This document shows positions 16,953-25,942 of a stretch of 64,000 bases of DNA, one piece after another. The first letter of the stretch is position 1; each line of letters starts with the position of its first letter. Position numbers and translations under genes: made by a program. This DNA comes from Ectopseudomonas oleovorans (GTDB lineage: Bacteria; Pseudomonadota; Gammaproteobacteria; Pseudomonadales; Pseudomonadaceae), in assembly GCF_003052605.1 (NCBI RefSeq), contig NZ_QASO01000098.1, forward strand, positions 1-64,000, in the 5' to 3' direction. The notes beneath the pieces are model-generated. The model ran no database searches and was not told where the DNA came from. It worked only from the letters and a program-made list of their open reading frames with translations.

Positions 16953-17261
16953 CTAGGCCCGCGCGGCACTCGCCGGGCTAAGCATCTCGATCTCGCGAAT
17001 CTCGAAATCACGACGCAGATAGTCCATGCGCTGGTCATGGAACTTGCGCATGTGCGGCAGTGCCGTGTGTTCGGCCAGCGCCTCCGGCGACGCCCAGACC
17101 TCGTAGAAGATGAACAGGGTCGGGTCCTGGGCGTCACGCAGCATGTGATATTCGACGCAACCGGGTTCGGCGCGGCTGGGTTCGACGTAAGCACGGAACA
17201 GTTGCTCGAAGGCCTCGGCCTGCTCGGATCTGGTGTGCGCGTGAAGGATGAAGCCGTACAT
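16953..17261 (-). CDS. Antibiotic-biosynthesis-monooxygenase-domain protein (YgiN-like)
   Basis: 102 aa, one ABM dimeric alpha/beta barrel: YGFILHAHTRSEQAEAFEQLFRAYVEPSRAEPGCVEYHMLRD and LFIFYEVWASPEALAEHTALPHMRKF are the usual strands and the His-rich helix. In E. coli ygiN (quinol monooxygenase) is next to mdaB; here the gene is divergent from mdaB with 153 bp between, so a shared role in quinone redox cycling is plausible. Substrate not shown by sequence. Confidence 0.82.
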   Translation of the reverse strand: MYGFILHAHTRSEQAEAFEQLFRAYVEPSRAEPGCVEYHMLRDAQDPTLFIFYEVWASPEALAEHTALPHMRKFHDQRMDYLRRDFEIREIEMLSPASAARA

Positions 17262-17414
17262 GGATGCAAGCGCCTCGATGCGGGAAGATGCCTCACCTTA
17301 ACGCAGCATTCGGCGATATTTTCATGACTTTCAGTCAACAATTATTTGATCACTTCGGGGTGTTTCGCACGCGCAGGGCCCGATAACCTGCCGCCACATT
17401 TTTGGAGAACCCCC

Positions 17415-18002
17415 ATGAAAAAGATCCTCCTGCTCAACGGCGGCAAAGCGTTCGCCCACTCCCACGGCCAGTACAACAGCACCCTGCACGACGCGGCGGT
17501 GGCCTTCCTCGACCGCGCCGGCTTCGACGTCAAGACCACCTTCATCGACGGCGGCTACGACGTGGAAGAAGAAGTACAGAAATTCCTCTGGGCCGATGTG
17601 GTGATCTACCAGATGCCCGGCTGGTGGATGGGCGCACCCTGGACGGTGAAGAAGTATCTGGACGAGGTGTTCACCGCCGGCCACGGCAGCCTGTATGCCA
17701 ACGACGGCCGTACCCGCTCCGATGCATCGCAGAAGTACGGCAGCGGCGGGCTGATTCAGGGCAAGCAGTACATGCTGTCACTGACCTGGAACGCCCCGGT
17801 GCAGGCCTTCGAGGACCCGACCGATTTCTTCGAAGGCAAAGGCGTGGACGCGGTGTACTTCCCCTTCCACAAGGCCAACGAGTTCCTGGGCATGACTGGT
17901 CTGCCCACCTTCATCTGCAACGACGTGATGAAGGTGCCGAACATCGAGCACGACGTGGCACGCTACGAGCAGCACCTGGCCCAGGTGTTCGGCGTCAACT
18001 GA
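17415..18002 (+). CDS. mdaB: NADPH:quinone reductase MdaB
   Basis: 195-aa flavodoxin-fold protein closely resembling E. coli MdaB: MKKILLLNGGKAFAHSHGQYN at the N-terminus, the YQMPGWWMGAPWTVKKYLDEVFT loop, and SLTWNAPVQAF. It carries out two-electron reduction of quinones with NADPH through FAD, protecting against one-electron redox cycling. ATG at 17415 begins the conserved N-terminus. Divergent from the YgiN-like gene; convergent with the CAP gene, 13 bp after its stop. Confidence 0.92.
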   Translation: MKKILLLNGGKAFAHSHGQYNSTLHDAAVAFLDRAGFDVKTTFIDGGYDVEEEVQKFLWADVVIYQMPGWWMGAPWTVKKYLDEVFTAGHGSLYANDGRTRSDASQKYGSGGLIQGKQYMLSLTWNAPVQAFEDPTDFFEGKGVDAVYFPFHKANEFLGMTGLPTFICNDVMKVPNIEHDVARYEQHLAQVFGVN

Positions 18003-18015
18003 AGCCGGCGCTCAC

Positions 18016-18873
18016 TCATTGCCCGCCGAACAACGCCGTCCAGTAGATGCCGGCATCGCTCTGCGGGTCGTTGGCGTAGGCTGCGCCTAGCTCGCTGAAC
18101 TCCGGGTTCATGATGTTGGCGCAGTGCCCGGAGCTGGCCAGCCAGCCCTCGACCACCTTGGCGGTGGTATCCAGCGCCGCGGCGATGTTCTCGCCGACCT
18201 TGGTACCGCTGTACCCCGCCAGTTCCGCGCGGTCACCCGGCGTCAGGCCGTCACGCCCTTGATGGGAGAAGAAGTTGCCGTTGGCCATGGCTCGGCTGTG
18301 GCTCTCGGCGGCGCTCCCCAGTTCGGCATTCCATACCAGCGGCGCGGTGGCAGCGAAGTGCTGGTCACCGCATTGGCGTGCCTCGGCGCGGGCAGAGTTG
18401 ATCAGCAAGAGCAGACTTTCCCCCTCGGTCTGCCAGGTTTGCAGGCGCCCACTGAGCAGCGGCCGTGCCAGCACGATGCGCCAGTCGCGATCCTGCTGGC
18501 TGACGCCGATGTCGATGAATTGCGGATCGAGCAGCACGCGGCAGAAACTCTCGCTCAATGCCTGCATGGCTGCCTGCGCATTGCGCGGGCCGGAGAGGGT
18601 GATGGCCTGTACGTTAACCAACGGGTAACCAGCCGCGCTCAGCGAATCCTGCAGATCCGCGGTGCCGTTGGCAGGCAGGATCAGGCGTGGATCGTTGGTC
18701 AACGGCGGCAGTGGCTCGGAGGCCTGAACGCCACAGCGCTGCACCTCGCTACGATAGCTGTTGATCATCTCGATCAGCGCAAGGTCCTCAGCGGCCTGGG
18801 CCGCGCCGCAAATGCCCATCAGCAGCAGCGCCAGCAGGCAGCGTTGCCACCCCCATTTGTCCATTGTTGTCAT
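18016..18873 (-). CDS. Secreted CAP/SCP-domain protein
   Basis: 285 aa. A signal peptide (residues about 1-28, ending ICGAAQA) is followed by two parts: an N-terminal domain with INSYRSEVQRCG that looks like a degenerate CAP repeat, and a canonical CAP domain from about residue 155 (LLINSARAEARQCG, WNAELGSAAESHSRAMANGNFFSHQG, VGENIAA, GWLASSGHCANIMNPEFSELGAAYA). Bacterial CAP proteins are extracytoplasmic with mostly unknown substrates. ATG at 18873 follows GGGAGAGGG; the upstream TTG is less likely. Confidence 0.85.
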   Translation of the reverse strand: MTTMDKWGWQRCLLALLLMGICGAAQAAEDLALIEMINSYRSEVQRCGVQASEPLPPLTNDPRLILPANGTADLQDSLSAAGYPLVNVQAITLSGPRNAQAAMQALSESFCRVLLDPQFIDIGVSQQDRDWRIVLARPLLSGRLQTWQTEGESLLLLINSARAEARQCGDQHFAATAPLVWNAELGSAAESHSRAMANGNFFSHQGRDGLTPGDRAELAGYSGTKVGENIAAALDTTAKVVEGWLASSGHCANIMNPEFSELGAAYANDPQSDAGIYWTALFGGQ

Positions 18874-19112
18874 ACCGCCCTCTCCCAACTAACGTCGTGA
18901 TTCTGACGCAATTTCCGGCGCAGGATCATGGCCGGTTTCCTGATCCCATCGAACGCCCGCGTACACTGGGATCGCGGCCGAACGGCAGGGTTCCTGCATG
19001 ACGCCCTCTGCCGTCATCGAACAATTTACGCATTTGTCTCTCCCGCTCGAGAACACTGCTACCCGGTTACTTCGCCAAGAACGAACAACATCGCCGCCTG
19101 GTCCTCAAAGCC

Positions 19113-20099
19113 TTGCTATGGATCACCTTGAGCGGCGGTTTGTTCTTCTCGGTCGTCAATCTGTTGCACGACAACTGGCTGCTGGCCGGCCTGGAGATCG
19201 GCTATGCCGCGGTGTCGCTGTATCTGCTGACCATCATCGATAAAACACGCAACCTGCAGCTATTGACCGCAATTTACCTGCTGCCGTTCTTCAGCATCAT
19301 GATTGTGGCGCTGTCTCAGACCACCACTACCTTCGCGGTGTTCGCCTGGATCCAGACAATTCCGATCATCTGCTATCTATTACTGGGGTTGCGCCTGGGG
19401 ATGTACGGCTCGATCGTGTTCGTCGGTGTCGGCCTGTTCGTCTTCAGTCAGCGGTTTTCGTCCGATGAATTGCTGCAAAACGTCGAGATCATCGCCAATC
19501 TCGGCCTCGCCAGCTTGGCGGTGATGATTTTCGCGCACATCTACGAGCGCAGCCGCCTGCTCAATGAGCAGCGCCTGACCGAGCAGGCGACCACCGGCTC
19601 TCTGACCAGCCTGCCAAACCGCCTGAAGCTGGCCGAGGTATTCGAGCGTGAGCGTGCCCATGCGTTGCGCAATGGCACGCCGCTTTCGCTGGTATTCGTC
19701 GATATCGGCCACTTCAAGCAGATCAACGACCGCTTTGGCCACGAAGTCGGTGACCGTGCCCTGGTTCACTTCGCCAAGGTGCTGGCGCAGCGTTTACGGG
19801 TCAATGATCTGTTCTGCCGCCTGGGCGGTGAGGAATTTGCGGTGCTGCTGCCAGGCAGCAAGGCAGCGCAAGCTCGGGAAATCGCCAAAAGCCTGCGCGA
19901 ACGCCTGGTTGCGCAATCGCTGACGGTGGATGAAACCACGCTGCACATGACGTTGAGCGCTGGCGTGGCCTGTTTCGGGGTAGATGGGCAATCACTGGAC
20001 GAGCTGATGCTGGCGGCAGACAGGCGCACCTACGCGGCCAAGCGCGCCGGGCGTAACCGGGTGATCACCCGAGAGGACGTAGAACCCATTCTGGGCTGA
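19113..20099 (+). CDS. Membrane diguanylate cyclase (GGDEF); N-terminus uncertain
   Basis: A membrane segment block of about five helices precedes a GGDEF domain with signature LGGEEFAVLL, so an active diguanylate cyclase making cyclic-di-GMP is expected. DIGHFKQINDRFGH keeps the first metal Asp but has Gly at the second Asp. RVND five residues before GGEEF is an allosteric I-site. The only start in the open frame is a weak TTG at 19113, and the frame is open back to 19002 without ATG. An ATG at 18998 in another frame gives a plausible N-terminus (MTPSAVIEQFTHLSLPLEN), so one frame change near 19060-19080 is suspected. Confidence 0.8.
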   Translation: MLWITLSGGLFFSVVNLLHDNWLLAGLEIGYAAVSLYLLTIIDKTRNLQLLTAIYLLPFFSIMIVALSQTTTTFAVFAWIQTIPIICYLLLGLRLGMYGSIVFVGVGLFVFSQRFSSDELLQNVEIIANLGLASLAVMIFAHIYERSRLLNEQRLTEQATTGSLTSLPNRLKLAEVFERERAHALRNGTPLSLVFVDIGHFKQINDRFGHEVGDRALVHFAKVLAQRLRVNDLFCRLGGEEFAVLLPGSKAAQAREIAKSLRERLVAQSLTVDETTLHMTLSAGVACFGVDGQSLDELMLAADRRTYAAKRAGRNRVITREDVEPILG

Positions 20100-20110
20100 A
20101 CGGCTGCGGA

Positions 20111-20560
20111 TCAGACGTAGATGCTGACTCCGCCCTTTTCCTGCAGCCACTGGCGGTAGGTTTCCAGCGAGTCGGTCTGCTGGTCGTCGTTGTAACCGGC
20201 GATGCGCACGCTGCCATCCATGCCGGCATCCACCATCTTCTGCACCTGCGCCAGCAGCTTGGCGGCATCGTCGCGATCGAGCTGCGTCACATCCGGCAAT
20301 TGAATCACCGAAGGCCTAGTCGGCTGACTGTCACCACTGCGCTGCACGGTATTGCTGGGCTGCGCTGCGCCGCCATTCATCGCGCGTAGTAGTCCACCCT
20401 CACTGCGCGCCACCACCTGTTTGGCAAAACGCCGCAAGTCGGCAACTGGATCCTGACTGGCCTGACCGTTGGCTTCGCCGCTGGTCGCAGTCGAGCGATT
20501 GTTGAGCTGGCTACCGTAGTAGCTGAGCATGGCAGGCGTGCTGTTGTTGATACTGGTCAT
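20111..20560 (-). CDS. Hypothetical protein, conserved-looking
   Basis: 149 aa, unrecognised. The N-terminal half is Ser/Asn/Gln-rich and probably disordered; the C-terminal 50 residues (LPDVTQLDRDDAAKLLAQVQKMVDAGMDGSVRIAGY, then YRQWLQEKGG) look like a small helical domain. No signal peptide or membrane segment. ATG at 20560 has GGAGG at 6-7 nt, better than the ATG 33 nt upstream. Convergent with the GGDEF gene, 11 bp apart. Confidence 0.65.
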   Translation of the reverse strand: MTSINNSTPAMLSYYGSQLNNRSTATSGEANGQASQDPVADLRRFAKQVVARSEGGLLRAMNGGAAQPSNTVQRSGDSQPTRPSVIQLPDVTQLDRDDAAKLLAQVQKMVDAGMDGSVRIAGYNDDQQTDSLETYRQWLQEKGGVSIYV

Positions 20561-20695
20561 GAGGCCTCCGCGAAATCCGTTCGCCTGATGCATAGCAGAT
20601 TCCGGGCCAGCCGCTGCAGACCAGTAAATACGAGGCTTTCATACGACGTCGCGGCATGGACTTGCCACCCCGAGGCAAGGGTTTGCCAATAGCGG

Positions 20696-21036
20696 TCAAC
20701 CCAATAGATCGACCATTACCGCGTTGCTGTAGATCAGGCAGCCATCTTCGGCGCTGTAGCCGACCAGATGAAACTGGCCACGCCCCTCTTCGCCGCCAAT
20801 GTAGACGCGCCATTTGCATTCACTCAGTGGGCCGAAGCCCTCCGACATGACCAGCTCCAACGTCGCATGTCTGCGTCGATCATCGCGTCCCGGACGCCGC
20901 TGCGCTGCAGTTGCTCCTCAGCCTGCTCCAGGCGCAAGTGCTCCGACTCGCTGACATAGAACTGCAGAATGCCGATAGGGATGGATTTGCTGTCATTGTC
21001 GGCCTTGCGCCAACCGTCGATGCTCAGGGTGTTCAT
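20696..21036 (-). pseudogene. Small hypothetical gene with a single frame change
   Basis: Frame one gives MNTLSIDGWRKADNDSKSIPIGILQFYVSESEHLRLEQAEEQLQR and ends prematurely after about 70 codons. From about 20865 another frame continues coherently: LELVMSEGFGPLSECKWRVY, GQFHLVGYSAEDGCLIYSNAVMVDLLG, stop at 20696-20698. The joined product would be about 112 aa, soluble, of unknown function. The shift lies near 20860-20870 (around IDADM). It may be a real one-base mutation or an assembly error. Confidence 0.7.
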
Positions 21037-21203
21037 CCGCAAGTCTCCTCAGTGAAGCCTGAGTTCAGGGCAGATGCCCACTTACAGAAGATGGGACAAG
21101 CCAGACGCCGAAACGGCTCCTGACAGGTGGACGAACGGCCGACCGTTTGCTTGTCGAGGCGATTGCGCTAGGCTCTGCACCTTCATTGATAGGAGGTACT
21201 CCC

Positions 21204-21485
21204 ATGGCCCGCGCCACTGCCCGCCACATCCTGGTTGCCAGCGAAGACAAGTGCAACGAACTGAAAGCCGCCATCGAAGGTGGGGCCGACTTCGCCCAAC
21301 TGGCCAAAGACAACTCCTCTTGCCCGTCCGGCCGCAGCGGCGGCGATCTGGGCTCGTTCGGCCCGGGCCAGATGGTCAAGGAATTCGATACCGTGGTCTT
21401 CAGCGCGCCGGTCGGCGTGGTGCAAGGCCCGGTCAAGACCCAGTTCGGTTATCACCTGCTGGAAGTCACCAGCCGTCAGGACTGA
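21204..21485 (+). CDS. ppiC: Parvulin peptidyl-prolyl isomerase C
   Basis: 93-aa single-domain parvulin: RATARHILVASEDKCNELKAAIEGG, FAQLAKDNSSCPSGRSGGDLGSFGPGQMVKEFD and GPVKTQFGYHLLEV contain the catalytic His/Cys/Phe/His pattern of the family. Cytosolic, no signal peptide. ATG at 21204 follows an ideal AGGAGG. Immediately followed by a 210-bp inverted-repeat element. Confidence 0.93.
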   Translation: MARATARHILVASEDKCNELKAAIEGGADFAQLAKDNSSCPSGRSGGDLGSFGPGQMVKEFDTVVFSAPVGVVQGPVKTQFGYHLLEVTSRQD

Positions 21486-21499
21486 TTCTCTCGCAATGG

Positions 21500-21709
21500 A
21501 AAAGCCACCCGCCGGTTAATGCTGATCAGTTAAGCGCCGACTGCCTACGATCAGTCCCCTCGCCCCTCTGGCGAGGCACGTTCGGAGAGGGGTAGATGGC
21601 CGTTTCGCGGTATTTCGGCCCTCTCCCCCAGCCCCTCTCCCGTAAACGGGGGAGGGGAGCCAAACGCGTACAGCCTTAACTGACTGGAATTAACCCGCCG
21701 GTGGTTTTT
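21500..21709. repeat. 210-bp element with imperfect terminal inverted repeats
   Basis: The left arm (21500-21534) and the reverse complement of the right arm (21675-21709) share AAAA-CCACC, GGTTAAT and TCAGTTAAG in register, roughly 28 of 35 positions. The interior holds further palindromes (CCCCTCGCC...GGCGAGG; CCCCTCTCCCGT...ACGGGGGAGGGG). No ORF. Non-autonomous MITE or composite REP structure. Confidence 0.65.
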
Positions 21710-21752
21710 CCGTTGCCCACGCTATTCAGTCCCACGGCAGGGCTCTGGCTTT

Positions 21753-23282
21753 ATGAAACGCGGTACCCGGCTCACCTTTATCCTGCTGGTATTCATATGC
21801 CTGTCGCTGGCATTGCTGACGGCCTGGCAAATCTGGTTCTCCCGCGAGCGTGCCCTGCATCAGGTGAACGTGGCCAATCTCAACCTGGCGCGTGCCCTGG
21901 ACAATTACAGCGAAGGGGTGATTCGCCAATCCGAGCTGATATTGGTGGAGCTGGCAGAACGCCTGGAGCAGGAAGGCAAGGGTCGGGCACATCTTGATCG
22001 CCTGCAGCAGGTCGTGCAGGAACAGAGCCGGGTGTTCAAGCTGGCCAGCACCATCATCATCTACAACGCCAAGGGTGACCGCCTGCTGGTATCGCGGGGC
22101 GATATCAATGCGCGCCCGAACGCCGCCGATCGTGCGTTCTTCATCCATCATCGCGACAATCCCTCGCCCGAGACGTTCATCGGCCCGACCATCAAGAGCC
22201 GCCTGGCGGACGGGTGGATATTCACCGTCAGCCGGCGCCTGAACGATACCGACGGCAATTTCTCCGGCGTGGTGGCCATCACGTTGAGCGTGGAGCATTT
22301 CCTCCAGCTGTTCGGCAGCCTCGATCTGGGCCAGCAAGGCACGATGAGCCTCTCAACCAGTGATGGCACCCTGCTGGTTCGCCAACCTTTCCGTGAACAG
22401 GATGTGGGCCTGGATTGGTCGAGCTCGCCGATCTTTCAGATAGTACGCGCACAGCAACAGGCCACGACCACAGAGGTCTCCAGCATCGATGGCATCGAGC
22501 GCCTGTGCGCGTTCCGCCATAACAGCAACCTCCCGCTGATCACCGGGGTCGCGCTGGGCCGCGATGAGGCGCTAACGGCCTGGCGCCGTGATGCACGACT
22601 GTTCGCCACGGTGGTTCTGATCCTGCTGCTCGCCGTCGCCATCATCGGCCAGCGGCTACTTGTCGACATGCACCGTCGCTCGCGCGCCGAGCGCCAACTG
22701 CTCAGCGCCCGGGAAGAACTGCTCGACGCCAATGCCCGCCTGGAAATACTGGCTTCGCAGGACGCCCTGACCGGCCTGGCCAACCGCCGCAGCTTCGACC
22801 AGGCGCTGGAAGTGGAAATTCGCCGTGCGCAGCGCCAGGGTTCAGACCTTACCCTGATGCTGCTCGATATCGACCACTTCAAGCGCTACAACGATCACTA
22901 CGGCCACCTGGCAGGTGACGAATGCCTGCGCAGCGTCGCCGACCTGCTCCAGCGCTGCATGCGTCGCCCCGGCGACCTGGCGGCACGCTACGGCGGCGAA
23001 GAGCTGGCCGTGATTCTGCCGAACACCAGTAGCGAGGGCGCCGAAGCCATCGCTCTCGCGTTCATGGCAAACCTGCAACGCAGCGCACTGCCGCATGAGA
23101 ACAGTCCATTCCAGAGAATTACGGTGAGTATCGGCCTGGCCAGCCTGAGCCCCGGCCACCAGGACAGCGCCACAAGCGCCCTGAGCCTGATCGACGCAGC
23201 GGACCAGGCGCTGTATCGGGCCAAGGCCAATGGTCGCAACCGCCTGGAAAGTGCAACACGCCAGGATGCAGCGGACAGGTGA
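21753..23282 (+). CDS. Periplasmic-sensing diguanylate cyclase (Cache-type sensor plus GGDEF)
   Basis: 509 aa. TM1 about 8-28, periplasmic Cache-like domain about 35-285 (STIIIYNAKGDRLLVSR, RAFFIHHRDNPSPETFIGPTIKSR, GVVAITLS), TM2 about 288-307, short coiled linker, GGDEF domain to the end. The domain has DALTGLANRRSFD, LDIDHFKRYNDHYGH, and GGEEL in place of GGEEF; RPGD upstream fits an I-site. Likely an active cyclase responding to a small periplasmic ligand. The start lies 43 bp after the 210-bp repeat element, so its promoter may lie in the repeat. Confidence 0.9.
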   Translation: MKRGTRLTFILLVFICLSLALLTAWQIWFSRERALHQVNVANLNLARALDNYSEGVIRQSELILVELAERLEQEGKGRAHLDRLQQVVQEQSRVFKLASTIIIYNAKGDRLLVSRGDINARPNAADRAFFIHHRDNPSPETFIGPTIKSRLADGWIFTVSRRLNDTDGNFSGVVAITLSVEHFLQLFGSLDLGQQGTMSLSTSDGTLLVRQPFREQDVGLDWSSSPIFQIVRAQQQATTTEVSSIDGIERLCAFRHNSNLPLITGVALGRDEALTAWRRDARLFATVVLILLLAVAIIGQRLLVDMHRRSRAERQLLSAREELLDANARLEILASQDALTGLANRRSFDQALEVEIRRAQRQGSDLTLMLLDIDHFKRYNDHYGHLAGDECLRSVADLLQRCMRRPGDLAARYGGEELAVILPNTSSEGAEAIALAFMANLQRSALPHENSPFQRITVSIGLASLSPGHQDSATSALSLIDAADQALYRAKANGRNRLESATRQDAADR

Positions 23283-23341
23283 CAAGTCGGCCGGAGCGAT
23301 TCAGCATCCCTGCTACTGTCAGCCATAAATGAGCAGTCACG

Positions 23342-23881
23342 ATGAGCAACGACACCTCGCACCCGCTGCAAAAACTCGCCCAGACCCTGCTCGGCAAAGC
23401 CCCCCACGAACTGGAGCCGGAAGAAAGCCATGTGCTCGAACGAATCCGCCAGCGCCGCCCCATCAGCCGCGACGCTGCCGATGCGTCGGATGAGCAGTCG
23501 AGCTTCGGCGAACGGCTTTCGGACAGGGTCGCCGCCGTCGGCGGTTCCTGGACCTTCATCATCTGTTTTTCGCTGACCATGCTCGGCTGGATGCTGATCA
23601 ACACCGACGTGCTCTCGCACTTCGGCATGGCCTTCGACCCTTACCCCTACATCTTTCTCAACCTGATGCTGTCGACCCTGGCCGCCATCCAGGCGCCGAT
23701 CATCATGATGAGCCAGAACCGCCAGGCGGCGAAGGATCGCCTGGCAGCACGCCTGGACTTCGAGGTGAACCTGCGCGCCGAACTGGAAATCATGCGCCTG
23801 CACGAGAAGATCGACCAACGCATCCAGCAACGCCTGGATCAGATCCTCGAACGCCTGCCGGAGCAGCCTCCGCAAGCCTAA
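23342..23881 (+). CDS. DUF1003 membrane protein
   Basis: 179 aa. Basic N-terminal region, then two TM helices (SWTFIICFSLTMLGWMLIN and YIFLNLMLSTLAAIQAPIIMM) with the DUF1003 signature FDPYPYIFLN and SQNRQAAKDRLAARLDFEVN, and a C-terminal helical tail. Function unknown for the family. Starts 60 bp after the GGDEF gene on the same strand, so it may be cotranscribed. Confidence 0.88.
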   Translation: MSNDTSHPLQKLAQTLLGKAPHELEPEESHVLERIRQRRPISRDAADASDEQSSFGERLSDRVAAVGGSWTFIICFSLTMLGWMLINTDVLSHFGMAFDPYPYIFLNLMLSTLAAIQAPIIMMSQNRQAAKDRLAARLDFEVNLRAELEIMRLHEKIDQRIQQRLDQILERLPEQPPQA

Positions 23882-23920
23882 TGTTGATTCCGTAAACACC
23901 GCCCTCAGCGCTATAAGTCC

Positions 23921-23995
23921 GTAGGAGCCGGCTTGCCGGCGATGCCTTGTGTAAGTAGGCTGCATACACCGGATCGCCAGCAAGCTGGCTCCTAC
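23921..23995. repeat. Paired REP elements in inverted orientation
   Basis: GTAGGAGCCGGCTTGCCGGCGAT (23921-23943) and, facing it, ATCGCCAGCAAGCTGGCTCCTAC (23973-23995), 29 bp apart. The two halves can form one large hairpin, the BIME-like arrangement of pseudomonad REPs, between the convergent DUF1003 and EamA genes. Confidence 0.75.
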
Positions 23996-24065
23996 ACACT
24001 CATCTTCTTCGCTTAACTCACTGGCATGCGACAGAATCTGTCGTATCGTACCCGCCACAAGCGTG

Positions 24066-24959
24066 TCAAACAGCCCCTGGAGCCCGTTGCCGCCAGCTAT
24101 CGAGCAAGCGCCCGCCCCAGACGTTGATCAGCAGACCGGCCATGACCAGCGCCGCACCGACCATCTGCAATCCGCCGAGACGTTCGCCCAGCAGCAGCGC
24201 CGAGGAGCTGATACCCACCACCGGCACCAACAGCGAAAACGGCGCCACCTGGCTGGCCGGGTAAAGCGACAGCAGACGACTCCAGAGCCCGTAACCGAGA
24301 ATGGTGGCACCGAATGCCAGGTAAGCCAGTACCAGCAGCGAGTCCAGGCTGAGACTACGCAGCGACTGGCTGATCAGTTCCGGGCCTTCCAGCCACAGCG
24401 ATAACGCCAGAAACGGCAGCGGCGGGATCAGGCTGCCCCAGACCACCAGGCCGACCAGATTGACCTTGCCCAGCTTGCGTGTGACCACGTTGCCCAGCGC
24501 CCACATCGAGGCAGCGGCGATGGTCAGGGCAAAGCCGGCCAGGGTCATCGCCTGCCCGCCCTGCAGACCGATCAACACCAAGCCGCTGGCCGCCACCAGC
24601 AGGCCGAACAGGTTGCTGCCGCGCAGCCGCTCGCCGAGAAACAGCGCAGCGAAAAACAGAGTGAAGAACGCCTGCGACTGCAGCACCAGCGACGCCAGGC
24701 CAGCCGGCATGCCGACATACATGGCGTAGAAGAGAAAGGCGAACTGCCCCACTGAAATGGTCATGCCATAGGCCAGCATCCAGCGCAGCGGCACCTGCGG
24801 CCGGCGCACGAAGAGGATCGCCGGAAACGCCGCGAGCATGAAACGCAGAGCGCCCATCAGCATCGGCGGCATGCCGTGCAGGCCGACCTTGATCACCACG
24901 AAGTTCAGCCCCCAGACGATGATCACCAGCAGCGCCAGCAGCAGATCCTTGGGCGTCAT
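24066..24959 (-). CDS. eamA: EamA-type exporter, O-acetylserine/cysteine exporter-like
   Basis: 297 aa, about ten TM helices in two EamA repeats. Closely follows E. coli EamA (YdeD) along its length: LLALLVIIVWGLNFVVIKVGLHGMPP, GMPAGLASLVLQSQAFFT, APFSLLVPVVGISSSALLLGERL. That protein exports O-acetylserine and cysteine from the cytoplasm. ATG at 24959 chosen over GTG at 24965 because of a GAGG at suitable distance. Stands alone, divergent from the TauE remnant. Confidence 0.87.
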   Translation of the reverse strand: MTPKDLLLALLVIIVWGLNFVVIKVGLHGMPPMLMGALRFMLAAFPAILFVRRPQVPLRWMLAYGMTISVGQFAFLFYAMYVGMPAGLASLVLQSQAFFTLFFAALFLGERLRGSNLFGLLVAASGLVLIGLQGGQAMTLAGFALTIAAASMWALGNVVTRKLGKVNLVGLVVWGSLIPPLPFLALSLWLEGPELISQSLRSLSLDSLLVLAYLAFGATILGYGLWSRLLSLYPASQVAPFSLLVPVVGISSSALLLGERLGGLQMVGAALVMAGLLINVWGGRLLDSWRQRAPGAV

Positions 24960-25098
24960 GAGCACAAACCTCGAATTGAGTGAGCCGGCATTAGAACAGC
25001 CTCACCCCGCAGCAGACAGACACAGAGGCCGAGGAAAAAAGCCACACAGCCACTGCCGGCTGCTAACCTGCGCGCTTCTGTAGTGGCACGCCAAACCC

Positions 25099-25822
25099 AT
25101 GACTCTGCACGATTTCCTTCTGTTCGCCTTGCCTGCAGTGTTTCTCACCGGGCTGTCCAAGGGTGGCTTCGGTGGCGCTCTGGGCGGCATCGCCGTGCCG
25201 TTGCTGGCACTGGCCACGTCGCCGAAACAGGCGGTGGCGGTGATGTTGCCAATTCTCTGCCTGGCCGATGTGGTGGGCCTCAAGGCCTACTGGGGCAAGT
25301 GGGATGTGGCCAATCTCAAGGTCATGTTGCCGGGCGCGGTCATCGGCATCGCCATCGGCTCGATGACTTTCGGTTTGTTCGACGAACGCGCCATCGGCCT
25401 GCTGATCGGCGCCATCGCCATTATCTTCGTCGGGCTCGGCCCGGTAGTTGGCAACCAGGCACCTCGCCCGCTGCATAAAGGACGCGGCACACTGCTGTCG
25501 AGCCTGGCCGGCTTCACCAGTTTCGTCGCCCACGCCGGTGATGATGCACCTGCTGCCGCAGCAACTGGAAAAGGTGCGTTTCGTCGCCACCATCAACCTG
25601 TTCTTCCTGCTGACCAACGCGGCGAAGCTGTTTCCCTACGCGGCGCTGGGTCAGTTCACCCAGGAAAACCTGCTGCTCAGTCTGATGCTCGCTCCCATCG
25701 TGCCACTGGGCGTGTGGAGCGGCCTGTGGCTCCAATCGCGGGTCAACCACCTGTGGTTCTACCGCATCGCCCGGCTGGGCATTCTGCTGGCGGGCGTACA
25801 GTTGATCTGGCGCTACCTCTGA
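25099..25822 (+). pseudogene. Sulfite exporter TauE/SafE-family gene, broken by a short deletion
   Basis: The first frame encodes a normal TauE N-terminal half (LPAVFLTGLSKGGFGGALGGIAVPLLAL, ADVVGLKAYWGKWD) to FTSFVAHAGD near 25545. Coding then continues in the +1 frame: PVMMHLLPQQLEKVRFVATINLFF to the end at 25822. Family members read HAGGPPVMM here, so about 11 bp (the GGPP codons) have been lost between short GCCGG repeats, shifting the frame. The uninterrupted frame gives a meaningless tail. Intact protein would be about 245 aa with eight TM helices. Confidence 0.85.
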
Positions 25823-25942
25823 GTCCGCCGGCTGAAATTGCAGGTGCCGATAGCCGCGCAAGGCACTAGAATCCGCAGCCTATCCGATCGTCAGGCGTAC
25901 CAGGGCCTGACGCCGACTCACTTCTCGGCCAGGAGACCCCAG

